Below are positions 37,750 to 47,042 of a DNA stretch of 64,000 nt, piece after piece. The notes below the pieces were generated by a model. It was not told the origin of the DNA. It saw only the letters and a list, made by a program, of their open reading frames with translations, and did no database searches. Both the position numbers and the translations under genes were made by a program. This DNA comes from Pedobacter frigiditerrae (GTDB lineage Bacteria > Bacteroidota > Bacteroidia > Sphingobacteriales > Sphingobacteriaceae), in the NCBI RefSeq assembly GCF_004331645.1, contig NZ_SJSK01000005.1, positions 248,001 to 312,000 on the forward strand, in the 5' to 3' direction. The stretch's first letter is position 1; every line of letters starts with the position of its first letter.

Positions 37750-38051
37750 AATGTTATAGATCCATTTCAATTGGAAGATTCGGCGATACATGTATTAATT
37801 GCTTTGTTTGTTTTGCTGACGTTATTGGTTATCCTAAAAATAACTTTATCATAATTGAATAATTTTGGGTTGATACGTTAAGATGATAGTTTTCCCACTT
37901 ATCCTTAAAGACACTGGAATTGCAACCATAGTGTACAGCCACTGTTTTTTTTAAACACACTTCGAAGACATCATCTATTTTCTTCTCAAGGCATGCTCAT
38001 GATTTTCGAAAAACAGCAGCATTTATGTTAAGCACTTGTGAACTGATCATA
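37750..38051. other. Promoter region of the GH3 gene
   Basis: About 300 bp between the GH28-like stop and the GH3 start. It contains the shared element at 37907-37937. No terminator for the GH28-like gene is obvious. Confidence 0.6.
37907..37937 (-). promoter_or_regulatory. Shared ECF-type promoter element, GH3 gene
   Basis: On the minus strand TGTACACT, 15 nt, GTGTCTTT, 157 nt before the GH3 ATG at 37749. Confidence 0.68.
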
Positions 38052-39530
38052 TTATTGGAAGGTGATATCATTAGCAAAGTTGTTTTTATCCATTTTAGCA
38101 TCAGACAAGGACATCACCTTACTACCACCTAACATGAAATTTTTAAACTTTACCCCATTGATAGGACTATTGGCCGTGCCATAAAAATCACCTTCGTCTG
38201 GGTTTTTATCATCAATGGTTACATTCTCAAAAAGCCAGTTATTTATGCTTTTATAGCCCGATATAAAGCGTATAAACTTATTGGTATTATAACTGCTTGA
38301 ATAAGGATGGGACTCGACCCTTAAATTACGGAAGGTGATGTCATTTACATTTAGGTTGGTGCCTGCATCTCCGTCTACCAATATTAATTCAGGGCCACCG
38401 TCTTTACCAATGAGATTGATGTTTTCAAAGGTAATATTAGAGGTGGATGCCTGATTACTCACCATGTATAGCCTGCCCCAGGGACCTCCCCATGCAACTA
38501 TGTTAGAAATTTTACAATTGGTAGCGCCATGAGACATGAATACATCATCATTATTGAAGATAAAGCAATCATCAATGACGTGACCAGTTCCGTTTACCCA
38601 AATACCGTCTGAATTACCAGTCCAGGCCACAATTTTTAAATTACGCAACTGGTTATTGTTGGTCAAATTATCACTGTTGTAAAGTGGGATGGTCCAGCCG
38701 CAAGGATTAGCGATAATCAATCCCTCCATAACTAAATTACTTGTACCATTAGATTTAATAGCATTACGAGTACCCAAGAAACTAAGCTCTGTAGAAGTAT
38801 GGGGCCACTCGCCCATGGCAAGAATGCCACGACCTTTAATACTTATATTTTTACTATTATACGGTAGCACAAATGAGCCTTCCACAACCGCACCTGCAGC
38901 GATGTAAACGCTTTCGTTGGAATTGACGATTTTCGACAGCCCGATATTGTGCACTCCAGGACCATAGTAATAAGTTGCCTTGGTATTAGGCACATCAGGA
39001 GCTTCTGCAAACAGAAAAAGTGGATTAAGCCTATTGTTTACCTCGATAGATAGTTTCCTTGGATCCGTAATCGTGAAAGTGACCACATTGCCGTTTTTTA
39101 CAGGGTTTATACCGAAATTTAAGGGACGTATGGTAACACTATTAACGGTTGACTTGTACGTTATTTTTACATCGACTGCCGTATCCTTGAAAGAGAAACT
39201 GGTAAATGAAGCAGATAGCTGTGATTTTTTTGGCCCATTTGTGGCACCGAAATAATTATTTACCCAGTAGTTATCTGTTTTATAAACAAATAAAGGCTTG
39301 TATTCTGTTTCACCAGCTTTTTTTACTTCAACTGTATAATCATCCGATGAGGTAAGGTGCTCAACTGTTGAAAGATTTCCCGGAGAAGGGTAAATAATTA
39401 GCGATGAACCCGAAACGACTGGTTCAGGCGATATGCTTGCAGGAGATTTCCCTGCTTTTTTACAGGATGATAGGGATATAAAACTGCAAATTAAAATACT
39501 TGTAACCACAAAAATTTTTTTCTTATTCAT
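38052..39530 (-). CDS. Right-handed beta-helix glycoside hydrolase, GH28/GH49-like lipoprotein
   Basis: 492 residues; lipobox ending Cys23 (SLSSC). A beta-sandwich region of about residues 40-180 precedes a parallel beta-helix (about 185-490), beginning YYYGPGVHNIG and VYIAAGAVVEGS. The acidic residues of the GH-N clan are visible as NSDGI (Asp308) and NNDDVF (Asp328, Asp329), with a following SHG. The N-terminal sandwich and the DDVF form point more to the GH49/dextranase side than to classical polygalacturonases, but the exact family is not certain. As a surface or outer-membrane lipoprotein it probably cuts inside the polysaccharide chain. It is transcribed alone from a shared promoter element. 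Confidence 0.75.
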   Translation of the reverse strand: MNKKKIFVVTSILICSFISLSSCKKAGKSPASISPEPVVSGSSLIIYPSPGNLSTVEHLTSSDDYTVEVKKAGETEYKPLFVYKTDNYWVNNYFGATNGPKKSQLSASFTSFSFKDTAVDVKITYKSTVNSVTIRPLNFGINPVKNGNVVTFTITDPRKLSIEVNNRLNPLFLFAEAPDVPNTKATYYYGPGVHNIGLSKIVNSNESVYIAAGAVVEGSFVLPYNSKNISIKGRGILAMGEWPHTSTELSFLGTRNAIKSNGTSNLVMEGLIIANPCGWTIPLYNSDNLTNNNQLRNLKIVAWTGNSDGIWVNGTGHVIDDCFIFNNDDVFMSHGATNCKISNIVAWGGPWGRLYMVSNQASTSNITFENINLIGKDGGPELILVDGDAGTNLNVNDITFRNLRVESHPYSSSYNTNKFIRFISGYKSINNWLFENVTIDDKNPDEGDFYGTANSPINGVKFKNFMLGGSKVMSLSDAKMDKNNFANDITFQ

Positions 39531-39635
39531 ATCAATTGTTAAAACGTGTGTAAATAATACTGCACATGAAACCCTTTTAGCTTCAAGTCGCCAATATCAA
39601 TTGGTTAATAATCCCCTTTAATGAGATTACCTATT

Positions 39636-39666
39636 TAAGACAAAGACAATGAAGTGATGGAGTACA
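39636..39666 (-). promoter_or_regulatory. Shared ECF-type promoter element, GH28-like gene
   Basis: On the minus strand TGTACTCC, 15 nt, TTGTCTTA, 105 nt before the ATG at 39530. A second TTGTCTTT lies inside the spacer, but only the outer one has the 15-nt spacing. Confidence 0.72.
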
Positions 39667-39711
39667 CCGCCGTAATAAATACTTAATTGATAACAATTGC
39701 CCTTAAAAACA

Positions 39712-39740
39712 CAGGTCTGCCGATGGGATCTGCAGACCTG
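39712..39740 (-). terminator. Intrinsic terminator after GH92
   Basis: CAGGTCTGC and its exact complement GCAGACCTG form a 9-bp stem with an 11-nt loop. On the minus strand TGTTTTTAAGG follows directly. It ends the five-gene operon that closes with GH92. Confidence 0.72.
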
Positions 39741-39895
39741 ATATTTTAACCAATTTATAAAGACACGCTAACTATTAGTATATTTTCAAGCTGATAGACA
39801 GTTTAACGGAAGGAGTAAATTAAAGCTTTATGACTTATGCTTAATAATAGTGCTTCCAACCCTTGAATACTCACGGGCTGGGATCTTTCAGGTTT

Positions 39896-42145
39896 CTATT
39901 TAGCGTTTAATGGCTCAGCACCCATGTCAAATACCATGGTACCCCCATTTTTTATATCATCATAACCAATAATTGTTCCGGTAGCCTTTTTTCCGTTTAT
40001 ACTTACTCCGTTTACATAAATATTTTTTTCGGAAGCATTGGGTGCGCTAATGGTCAAAGTTTTACCATTGCCCATGTGCAACTTGGTTTTAGTAAACTGT
40101 GGCCCGGTTAAATAGTAAATATTTTGCCCCGCGTTAGGAAAAAAACCCATCGCAGAAAAAATGTACCATGAACTCATCGCTCCGCTATCGTCATTTCCCG
40201 GCACGCCTTTTTCAGTAAATCGCTCACGCATTAATTTTCGTACCCAATAACTGCTTAAATCACCTCTATCTGCATAATGAAAACCTTGTACAGCCAAGAA
40301 AGCTGGTTCGTTGTAATATTCGATCAAGTTCTTTTTAAAGCCGTACTCCAGTTTACTCACGAACTTTTCCTTACCGCCATTAAGTGCTACCAGTTTCTCA
40401 AAATCATGAGGCATGAACCAAGAGTAGGTCCAGCTGGTAGATTCGTAAAAATAATTTTTCCAAGATCCCGGATAAGTTTTAAAATCTATGTCCAGAAATT
40501 TCCCCGACAGCTCTTTCGGCACGATAAAACCCTTGAAGCCATCGCTTTGTGCATCCTTGTTCCATAAATTCACCCATTGCTTACTCCTGTCAAGGTATTT
40601 ATGGTAATCGTCTGTTTTGCCCAGACCTCTTGCCACCAATGCGGTACAATAATCATTATAGGCATATTCTAGAGTCATGGAGCAGTTCATGATACCGGCA
40701 GGGATCCATCCTTTTTCTTTGTAGGTATTATTTGCGCTATCTTCCTTTCTCCATGCAAAACTTCCTAAGCGTTCTTGATCTGCATCATGCTTCAAAACCT
40801 TGTAAGCCTCTTCCCAATCAATCCCTTTAATACCTTTTAAGTAGGCGTCTGCTATAATATTATCCACATTATTACCACCCTGTTCGCTATTCATGTCATT
40901 ACCATTTACAAAAGCATCTTTCACGACGCCATACTTTTTAAACCGGGCGATGAAAGAATTAACTGTTCCGCTAACCATATCCGGATTAATTAAAGTTTGC
41001 AAAGGGTACATGGTACGCCAAGTGTCCCAAACGGCAAAATGATTATCCCAAAAAGGCACATCTTTACCAAAATTTCGACTATCATTTGTTCGGTTGGCCG
41101 GCATTATTTGGGTATGGTACAGTGCGGTATAAAAAATAGATTTCTCCCTTTCAGTACCCCCTTCTACCTCAATTTTTTTCAAGGCCTTGTTCCATATTGA
41201 TTTTGCATTACTTTTAACTTTTTCATAGTTAAAAGCCGGAATTTCCTGATTTAACCAAAGCTTAGCCTGTTCGATACTTTTAAATGAAACAGCAATTTTT
41301 AAATAAATCTCTTCATTTTCTTTGGTGATGAAATGAAGAATTGCCCCAACCCTATCACTTTTTTTAAGCAACTGTTGTGTGCTAGCGCCAGCCGTTATGT
41401 CTCCGTTTATCCAGGTAGAAATTTTAGATGGTTTTTTGCTAAGCTCAGCAACGAAATAAACTGGATAACTACCACCACCAAAACCACCTAAATAAACCCC
41501 GCTCCCAGTTATAAGATTTTCGTTGACGGTTATTTTCCCTTCAGAAACATGGCCGCCAATGCGGGTTTTAATATCCATTGGCAGGTTGTGCGTAATATCA
41601 ACCAACAGACTCGCACTATTTGACTTTGGATAGGTAAAACGATAAATGGCACTATGATAGGAAGGGGTAACTTGTGTGGTGATATTGTACCTGTTTAATT
41701 TAACTCCATATTCGTAAGGAAAGGCTGTTTCGTTTGATTTAGGTGAGTCATGCGCAGCTTCGCCAACAGCAACTCCAATTTGCGGAGATAAAAACACCTG
41801 TCCATTGGTACCCCAACCCGTACCACTTACGTGCAATTGGCCAAAACCTCTTATGGGTTCTTTAGGATCGTAACCATCATCACTTCCATTTATGGTTTGC
41901 GGGCTTGGATTGATGGAACCAAAAGGCAGCTGTGGACCAACCACACAACTTGAGGCATCTGGACCGTCCAGTACGCCGATGAAATTATTTACATAATCTA
42001 TTGGTTGTTTCTTTTGCGCATATCCTGTTGCTATACTACTTAAAAAAATGAATGCCCACATATAGAATTTACTGATCGGGCGGGCTGCCATGGGTAAAGA
42101 AAAAATACCTGTGCAATTATATGTTGCTGCATTGTTGAGCTTCAT
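39896..42145 (-). CDS. GH92 family alpha-mannosidase
   Basis: 749 residues with an N-terminal signal (hydrophobic MWAFIFLSSIATGYAQ). The ATG at 42145 gives a long leader; ATG at 42091 would give a more usual signal. Family landmarks are plentiful: DYVNNFIGV and GPQLPFGSINPSPQT at the start, then FGQLHVSGTGWGTNGQVFLS, FWDNHFAVWDTWRTMYPLQT, and the C-terminal catalytic-domain block GVPGNDDSGAMSSWYIFSAM. GH92 enzymes are calcium-dependent inverting exo-alpha-mannosidases with a two-domain fold. It closes the operon that starts with the Gfo/Idh gene. Its presence suggests alpha-mannosyl residues in the target glycan. Confidence 0.95.
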   Translation of the reverse strand: MKLNNAATYNCTGIFSLPMAARPISKFYMWAFIFLSSIATGYAQKKQPIDYVNNFIGVLDGPDASSCVVGPQLPFGSINPSPQTINGSDDGYDPKEPIRGFGQLHVSGTGWGTNGQVFLSPQIGVAVGEAAHDSPKSNETAFPYEYGVKLNRYNITTQVTPSYHSAIYRFTYPKSNSASLLVDITHNLPMDIKTRIGGHVSEGKITVNENLITGSGVYLGGFGGGSYPVYFVAELSKKPSKISTWINGDITAGASTQQLLKKSDRVGAILHFITKENEEIYLKIAVSFKSIEQAKLWLNQEIPAFNYEKVKSNAKSIWNKALKKIEVEGGTEREKSIFYTALYHTQIMPANRTNDSRNFGKDVPFWDNHFAVWDTWRTMYPLQTLINPDMVSGTVNSFIARFKKYGVVKDAFVNGNDMNSEQGGNNVDNIIADAYLKGIKGIDWEEAYKVLKHDADQERLGSFAWRKEDSANNTYKEKGWIPAGIMNCSMTLEYAYNDYCTALVARGLGKTDDYHKYLDRSKQWVNLWNKDAQSDGFKGFIVPKELSGKFLDIDFKTYPGSWKNYFYESTSWTYSWFMPHDFEKLVALNGGKEKFVSKLEYGFKKNLIEYYNEPAFLAVQGFHYADRGDLSSYWVRKLMRERFTEKGVPGNDDSGAMSSWYIFSAMGFFPNAGQNIYYLTGPQFTKTKLHMGNGKTLTISAPNASEKNIYVNGVSINGKKATGTIIGYDDIKNGGTMVFDMGAEPLNAK

Positions 42146-42279
42146 GAACGGATTTACTTAAATGTTTTTGCTTGAAAAATTACCTTAAAATACTCTCTTT
42201 GAAATTTATTGCCAGAATGCCAATTGGCTATATGCAATTGACTTATGTTTTGCCTAGCTCATATTATACCCCACTAACA

Positions 42280-43266
42280 TTAGGGCTTTTTATTTTCCCA
42301 TAACCTAAAATCATCCCAATATACCTGCAAGGTTTTTCCCTGAGATTTTACATAACTTATTAGTTCTTTAGATGTATAAAGCTTCATCGGGTTGTAACCA
42401 GTAAGTCCATTTGGTGCCGGGTCTTTCGTCATGTGGGTAAAATTATGCACATCAAAAACAACCTGCTTTGAGCCACCTTCTGGGGTAATGGCCATCCAAA
42501 AGCGGCCAGTTTTCGCATTACCTTCCTTGAAATAATACTCCATGGTAAACCATTTGCCTATTGGCACTTTTACCTTGGTGTTATTACCTGCCCACACTTC
42601 TTTTTGACCAGCATTTTCGGCATTTAGTATAAAGTTAAGCTCACTTGATTGAGCCGTAGGCTTGCCAATTCCAAGCGTTGTCCTAAACCCATAACGTTCG
42701 GTTTCTACCCACCACTCATTGTTCCAGAATTCTGTAATAGTACACCAGCTTATGCCATGGGGGTAGTTTTTTACCACCTCAAAGTCTTTAGTTAAAAAAA
42801 CCCTTACCGATTGATAAATTTCTTTATATTCACCTTTTATCCCATACAAATTAGTTTGAATCCGGGCTTTCTGCTGACCTTCGGAAGCCAGCCATGAATC
42901 ATCCAGCCAATACTTAAGCACGTGATTTTGGGGATTGCCAGGCTCGGGAACTACCTTTGCAAATCTTTTGGTAGAATCGCCACCAGTGTATTGCACCTCC
43001 ATGTAACCGCCCTTTAATTCTGGAAACCAATCCTTATTCCAATTACTTTTACCCTTCAGCGAATTATCGTAACCTTCCATGTGTTCTTTTAAGGCACCGT
43101 GGTCATTGGTGTTTGGTTCCTGAACGACCTTGGTATTGCCCTCAAAGCCAGATTGAAAAACTAGCCTAGGTTTCGTTGTTGTTTTTTTACGCTTCTGAGC
43201 ATCAACAGATAGTGTTAACAATCCGCAAATCAAAATGCATCCTAATGGTTTTAGTGACTTCATCAT
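42280..43266 (-). CDS. Secreted jelly-roll protein, polysaccharide-lyase-like (heparin lyase I/glucuronan lyase-like)
   Basis: 328 residues with a signal peptide ending VDAQ. A concanavalin-like beta jelly roll is suggested by the pattern: LVFQSGFE, NHVLKYWLDDSW, KARIQTNLYGIKG, YQSVRVFLTKDFE, ITEFWNNEWW, GKWFTMEYYFKEGNAKTGRF, GYNPMKLYTS and LQVYWDDFRLWE. The outline resembles the PF14099 lyase group, though I cannot name catalytic residues. A paralogue at 55248-56381 shares the FQSGFE start and the NPMKLY..YWDD end. A lyase would make the unsaturated uronic ends that the GH88 and GH105 enzymes of this locus remove. A simple carbohydrate-binding role is the alternative. Confidence 0.6.
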   Translation of the reverse strand: MMKSLKPLGCILICGLLTLSVDAQKRKKTTTKPRLVFQSGFEGNTKVVQEPNTNDHGALKEHMEGYDNSLKGKSNWNKDWFPELKGGYMEVQYTGGDSTKRFAKVVPEPGNPQNHVLKYWLDDSWLASEGQQKARIQTNLYGIKGEYKEIYQSVRVFLTKDFEVVKNYPHGISWCTITEFWNNEWWVETERYGFRTTLGIGKPTAQSSELNFILNAENAGQKEVWAGNNTKVKVPIGKWFTMEYYFKEGNAKTGRFWMAITPEGGSKQVVFDVHNFTHMTKDPAPNGLTGYNPMKLYTSKELISYVKSQGKTLQVYWDDFRLWENKKP

Positions 43267-43361
43267 TGTGTGTTATGTTTAGTAGTAGTGTGCGTTTAGC
43301 CTAAAGTAGAAATGTAAAACAAGTCATCTGGGTTAATACAAAAGATCGCATCATGCACTTG

Positions 43362-44903
43362 TTATTTTTTTAACAACTTTTCTAGGTAAGCCAAACTAAT
43401 GGGAACCTGAGTTGCTGTATGATCACTTTCATCTTCAATAAAATAATACTTGATGGCCGATGATTTTGCTGCTTTCATGACCTTTGAAAGGTTAATCTGA
43501 CCCGTGCCAAGTGTCACATCATTGTTCACTGGCGTTACACCAGACAAATCACCTTTTACTCCTTTTTTTAAATCCTTAACGTGCATTAAACGGTACCTAG
43601 ATCCATATTTTTTGATTAATGCTGCAGGGTCAGCTCCCGGATGAAAGGCCCATAACACATCTAATTCAAAACTTACATAGTCTGGGTCTGTATTGGCCAT
43701 CAGATAATCGTAATAGGTTCCATCGCCATATTTGGCAAATTCATACCCATGGTTATGGTAACAGAATGTTAGGCCGAATTGCTCTTTTAAAATTTTACCA
43801 GCGGCATTAAAATCTTCTACCGTCTTTTTAGCGTCATTGATGGTAAAACCCACCTTATTATCATGAGGGACCCAAGCTACTCTTACAAAAGAGGCACCAA
43901 GTGTGCGGGCATTATTTGCAACCTCGTTTGTTTTTGTAACTAAATCTGAATAGGTAACACCGAAAGACGGACAAGACATCCCTCTATCATCCAGTAATTT
44001 ACGTAATTCCGCCGCTGTTTTGCCGAAAAGGTTAGAAAACTCAATCGTATTAATACCCAATGTTTTAATATAATCTAAAGTAGCGGCAACATCCTTTTCA
44101 AAGCTTTTTCTAAAGGTGTAGGAAACCACCCCATAATTGGTGACTGCGCCAGTGGTCGATGTAAGCTCCTTTATTTTTATGTTTTTATAAAAAACCTTGT
44201 TCCCATGATCCTGAAGTAGAATATTCCCTCTGTTGATCAAGCCAAAGCCAGCAATATCCTTGTACTTACTCCCAGCCACCAACTGTTTAAAATACGTACC
44301 TCCACGTTCATATTCAATTAATTTTGTACCATTTAACCAATGCTCCACATGGTTGCCCCTAGCTATGACCCTAGCGGTGTTCCATTGGCCAACCGGCTTA
44401 ACCGGTTTATCTACAGGTGCTGGAATCAGGTCATACAATGAACCTAGTTTACGATTACCGTCTTTCCCTAGCTTGGCATCCGGGTGGCGTTCATCATCCA
44501 ACAGCTGAAACTCCAAGCCAAGGGCAGAACGTAGATTTTTAGGTGCCGGCTGGTTTGGATCCACAAAATATTTAATGCCACTGTTTGCACCTTCTGTAAG
44601 TTTAAAATCAATGCTGAGTTCAAAATCCCCATAGGTTTCTGTTGTAACAATATCGCCGCCATTTGTGGATTCAGCTCCGTCAGCAGGCTGCACGATCATA
44701 CAACCATCCATAATTTCCCAACCAGTGGTTGGAAAACCACTTTTAAAAGCCCCTTTCCAACCATTGGTGGTTTTACCATCAAAAAGTATTTTCCAGCCCT
44801 GCTTTATTTCTGCATTAGTTAAGGTATTATCTTGGGATTTAGCCGAAAAGATGCTCATCATCAGTGTCAAACCGGCATAACATACTAGTTTTAAAAATTT
44901 CAT
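43362..44903 (-). CDS. Fusion of DUF1080 (3-keto-disaccharide hydrolase-type) and sugar isomerase-like TIM barrel
   Basis: 513 residues; signal peptide 1-23 (SAKSQ). Residues about 33-247 form a DUF1080 domain (PF06439: GWKILFDGKTTNGWKG, SGIKYFVDPNQPAPKN, LGLEFQLLDDERHPDA, NHVEHWLNGTKLIEYERG). Residues about 254-513 form an exported xylose-isomerase-like TIM barrel (TIEFSNLFG, FCYHNHGYEF, VSFELDVLWAF, HVKDLKKG). DUF1080 is associated with cleavage of 3-keto-glycosides, and the TIM partner with the same chemistry, so the fusion could act on both sides of one oxidised linkage. It is the third gene of the operon and complements the GMC dehydrogenase. Confidence 0.88.
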   Translation of the reverse strand: MKFLKLVCYAGLTLMMSIFSAKSQDNTLTNAEIKQGWKILFDGKTTNGWKGAFKSGFPTTGWEIMDGCMIVQPADGAESTNGGDIVTTETYGDFELSIDFKLTEGANSGIKYFVDPNQPAPKNLRSALGLEFQLLDDERHPDAKLGKDGNRKLGSLYDLIPAPVDKPVKPVGQWNTARVIARGNHVEHWLNGTKLIEYERGGTYFKQLVAGSKYKDIAGFGLINRGNILLQDHGNKVFYKNIKIKELTSTTGAVTNYGVVSYTFRKSFEKDVAATLDYIKTLGINTIEFSNLFGKTAAELRKLLDDRGMSCPSFGVTYSDLVTKTNEVANNARTLGASFVRVAWVPHDNKVGFTINDAKKTVEDFNAAGKILKEQFGLTFCYHNHGYEFAKYGDGTYYDYLMANTDPDYVSFELDVLWAFHPGADPAALIKKYGSRYRLMHVKDLKKGVKGDLSGVTPVNNDVTLGTGQINLSKVMKAAKSSAIKYYFIEDESDHTATQVPISLAYLEKLLKK

Positions 44904-44956
44904 TTTAGGGTTTTATCAGTTATTTAAAAATATACATAACCAAGGTATTTTGAAGA

Positions 44957-46963
44957 TTATTTTTTACAAGTTAACACTAATGCATCGTTGCCTTTCAGTT
45001 GAACTCTAGTTCCCTTGGGTAAACTGCCATATAAGCTACCTGTAATCTTCCAACCATCTTTTAGCTTGATATCGCTATCGGCTTGCTGGGGATTATAATT
45101 AATAAGGACTATCACGGCTTCGCTTTCACTGATATAGTGTTCGGTAAGTCCCACCGATGTATTTCCCTGCTGTATGATGCGGTCTTTAATCAAAGGCTCG
45201 GCAATCTTTTTATAGATGGCACTGTAATTTGAATGTCCAGGCTCAAAGGAACCTGGCTTCTCGATGGCATTCATTTCCATGGGGAAGGTAAGTAAATAAA
45301 TTTTACCTTTTCCGTAAGATGATTCGATGAATGCAGGGTTGCCGTCTGGTTCTTTTCCCAAAACCTTAGCATTTTTAGGGATGATGCTATACTTTCGAGC
45401 TGCTGGCATTTCAAAATTCAAACTTGCCCCTAATAAACTCGTAGAAGCGAATTTTAAAGCACCTCTCCTTTGTACATTGATGCTGATTTCTAAACCCAGT
45501 GGCTCTGCCAATGTAGGGAGATACGCATCATCTAGCGATAAATACAAAGTAGCACCCTGCTTTACCTTATCCAGTAATTTATACCAATAATCATTAAACA
45601 CAGGATCGATACCCTTAAGTGAAGGAAGGATATACAAAGGTGCGTCCTTTAAATCCTGACCGGCTTTCTGAAACTGAAAATCAAAGCCTGCCTGTTTGGC
45701 CAATATGAAACCAGCATAGGCCACTGGCCAGCTTGCTTGCCCTTCGGTAAGGATATAAACCGCTTCTGTTTTGCGTGGAGGCAGGTTTTTAAAAGGTAGT
45801 TTATCGATAAATTCGCTAAATTTCTTAAACGCTGCAAGTACAGGCTTAGGCGTACGGTCTTCTCTTATAAGGCCTAGCTCTCCTTCTACCGATGCGTAAT
45901 TATAGGGCGGATATTTAAAACTCACCTGATCATAAGCGCACCACCAGAAAGTGCCCCTGCAATCATGGGCCCAATTAGAAAACAATGCGGTTCGGGCAAA
46001 TGCCACCTTTTCATTTTCTCCTCCTGTCATCGGCCCCATGACACCTGTTTCTTCCAACAAAGCTGGTTTTCCGCCAATATCACCGTACATTTTAGTTTCG
46101 GCTGCGCCATGCAAAATAGTTCTCATGGTGTTTATCCCGTCCTGACTGGCGTATGGTGTCCATAAGGAATACGGATGGGTCGTTAAAATGTCGGTAGTGG
46201 CAGCCTGGTCCACAATGCGCCAGGGATCTTTATTTGAGGGACTTAAACTATGCATACCCGATATGACTGGGCGAGATGGATCGGCACTCTTGATGGCTCC
46301 AGCCATTACCGCTGACCAAACATAGCCTTGATTGGGGTTCGTGATTTTTTCCATGACATTGCATTCATTGCCAAAATCCCAGGCAAGTATAGCCTCGTGA
46401 TATTTGAAACGATTAACAAAGGTGCTTATGAATTTATGTTGCCAGGCCATGGATTCCGGGTCAGTTATGATATTTTTACCTTCCAGTGCAGGTGGAACAT
46501 ATAGTTGCCCACTCATCCAGCCGGTAATTAAACCTACTACCAGTTTAAGATTATACTTTTTAGCCAGATCTGCCATCGTTTTAAAATGATCCAGTTGCTC
46601 CTCACTCATCCCATTGGCAGCAGCACCTGTGGATGGTAAAGGTTGCCCGTTTTTAAAGGCGATGTATTTGCGCTCGCCTTCACCCGCATAAATCTGGTGT
46701 ATAGGCTGAAAATCAGGCCAGAGTGGAAAAACCCTTAATACTTTTATGCCGTTTTCAGAAAGTTGTTTAAAATCGGCCTCTACCACTTGTGGCCTCCAAT
46801 CACTCCAGGTATGGGTACCGGCATGTGAAGCCCAATAATTACATCCAATAAGAAAAGCGCCAGGAGTATTTAGCACATTTTCTTGACAATAAACTTTAGC
46901 TGGCAAGCCCAATATGGCAATCAGACCAAAGAAATAATTCCACTTTTTTATATACTTTAACAT
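44957..46963 (-). CDS. Secreted GH5-like (clan GH-A) glycoside hydrolase with C-terminal accessory domain
   Basis: 668 residues; signal peptide 1-26 (KVYCQ). The barrel (about 33-375) has the clan GH-A layout: LRVFPLWPDF early, acid/base Glu200 in AWDFGNE, a THPY motif near 262-265, and the nucleophile region LLEETG with Glu304/Glu305. The second half (about 385-560) resembles a glutamine-amidotransferase-like fold (VYILTEGQASWP, LYILPSLKGI), as seen after some beta-galactosidase-type barrels, followed by a small beta domain. Substrate could be a beta-mannoside or beta-glucoside. It lies 79 bp after the Gfo/Idh gene and 53 bp before the DUF1080 fusion. The subfamily is not known to me. Confidence 0.78.
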   Translation of the reverse strand: MLKYIKKWNYFFGLIAILGLPAKVYCQENVLNTPGAFLIGCNYWASHAGTHTWSDWRPQVVEADFKQLSENGIKVLRVFPLWPDFQPIHQIYAGEGERKYIAFKNGQPLPSTGAAANGMSEEQLDHFKTMADLAKKYNLKLVVGLITGWMSGQLYVPPALEGKNIITDPESMAWQHKFISTFVNRFKYHEAILAWDFGNECNVMEKITNPNQGYVWSAVMAGAIKSADPSRPVISGMHSLSPSNKDPWRIVDQAATTDILTTHPYSLWTPYASQDGINTMRTILHGAAETKMYGDIGGKPALLEETGVMGPMTGGENEKVAFARTALFSNWAHDCRGTFWWCAYDQVSFKYPPYNYASVEGELGLIREDRTPKPVLAAFKKFSEFIDKLPFKNLPPRKTEAVYILTEGQASWPVAYAGFILAKQAGFDFQFQKAGQDLKDAPLYILPSLKGIDPVFNDYWYKLLDKVKQGATLYLSLDDAYLPTLAEPLGLEISINVQRRGALKFASTSLLGASLNFEMPAARKYSIIPKNAKVLGKEPDGNPAFIESSYGKGKIYLLTFPMEMNAIEKPGSFEPGHSNYSAIYKKIAEPLIKDRIIQQGNTSVGLTEHYISESEAVIVLINYNPQQADSDIKLKDGWKITGSLYGSLPKGTRVQLKGNDALVLTCKK

Positions 46964-47042
46964 TCTTTTAAGGTTTTAAGCACATTTTAATCCAATTATT
47001 TTCAGTGCTTGAGTTGATTTTTTTATTATTATTCTTATATCG

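Larger units (their letters stand above)
39531..39895. other. Intergenic region with terminator and promoter element
   Basis: The 365 bp between GH92 and the GH28-like gene contain a terminator for the upstream operon (39712-39740), followed in the direction of transcription by the shared promoter element for the GH28-like gene (39636-39666). Confidence 0.7.
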
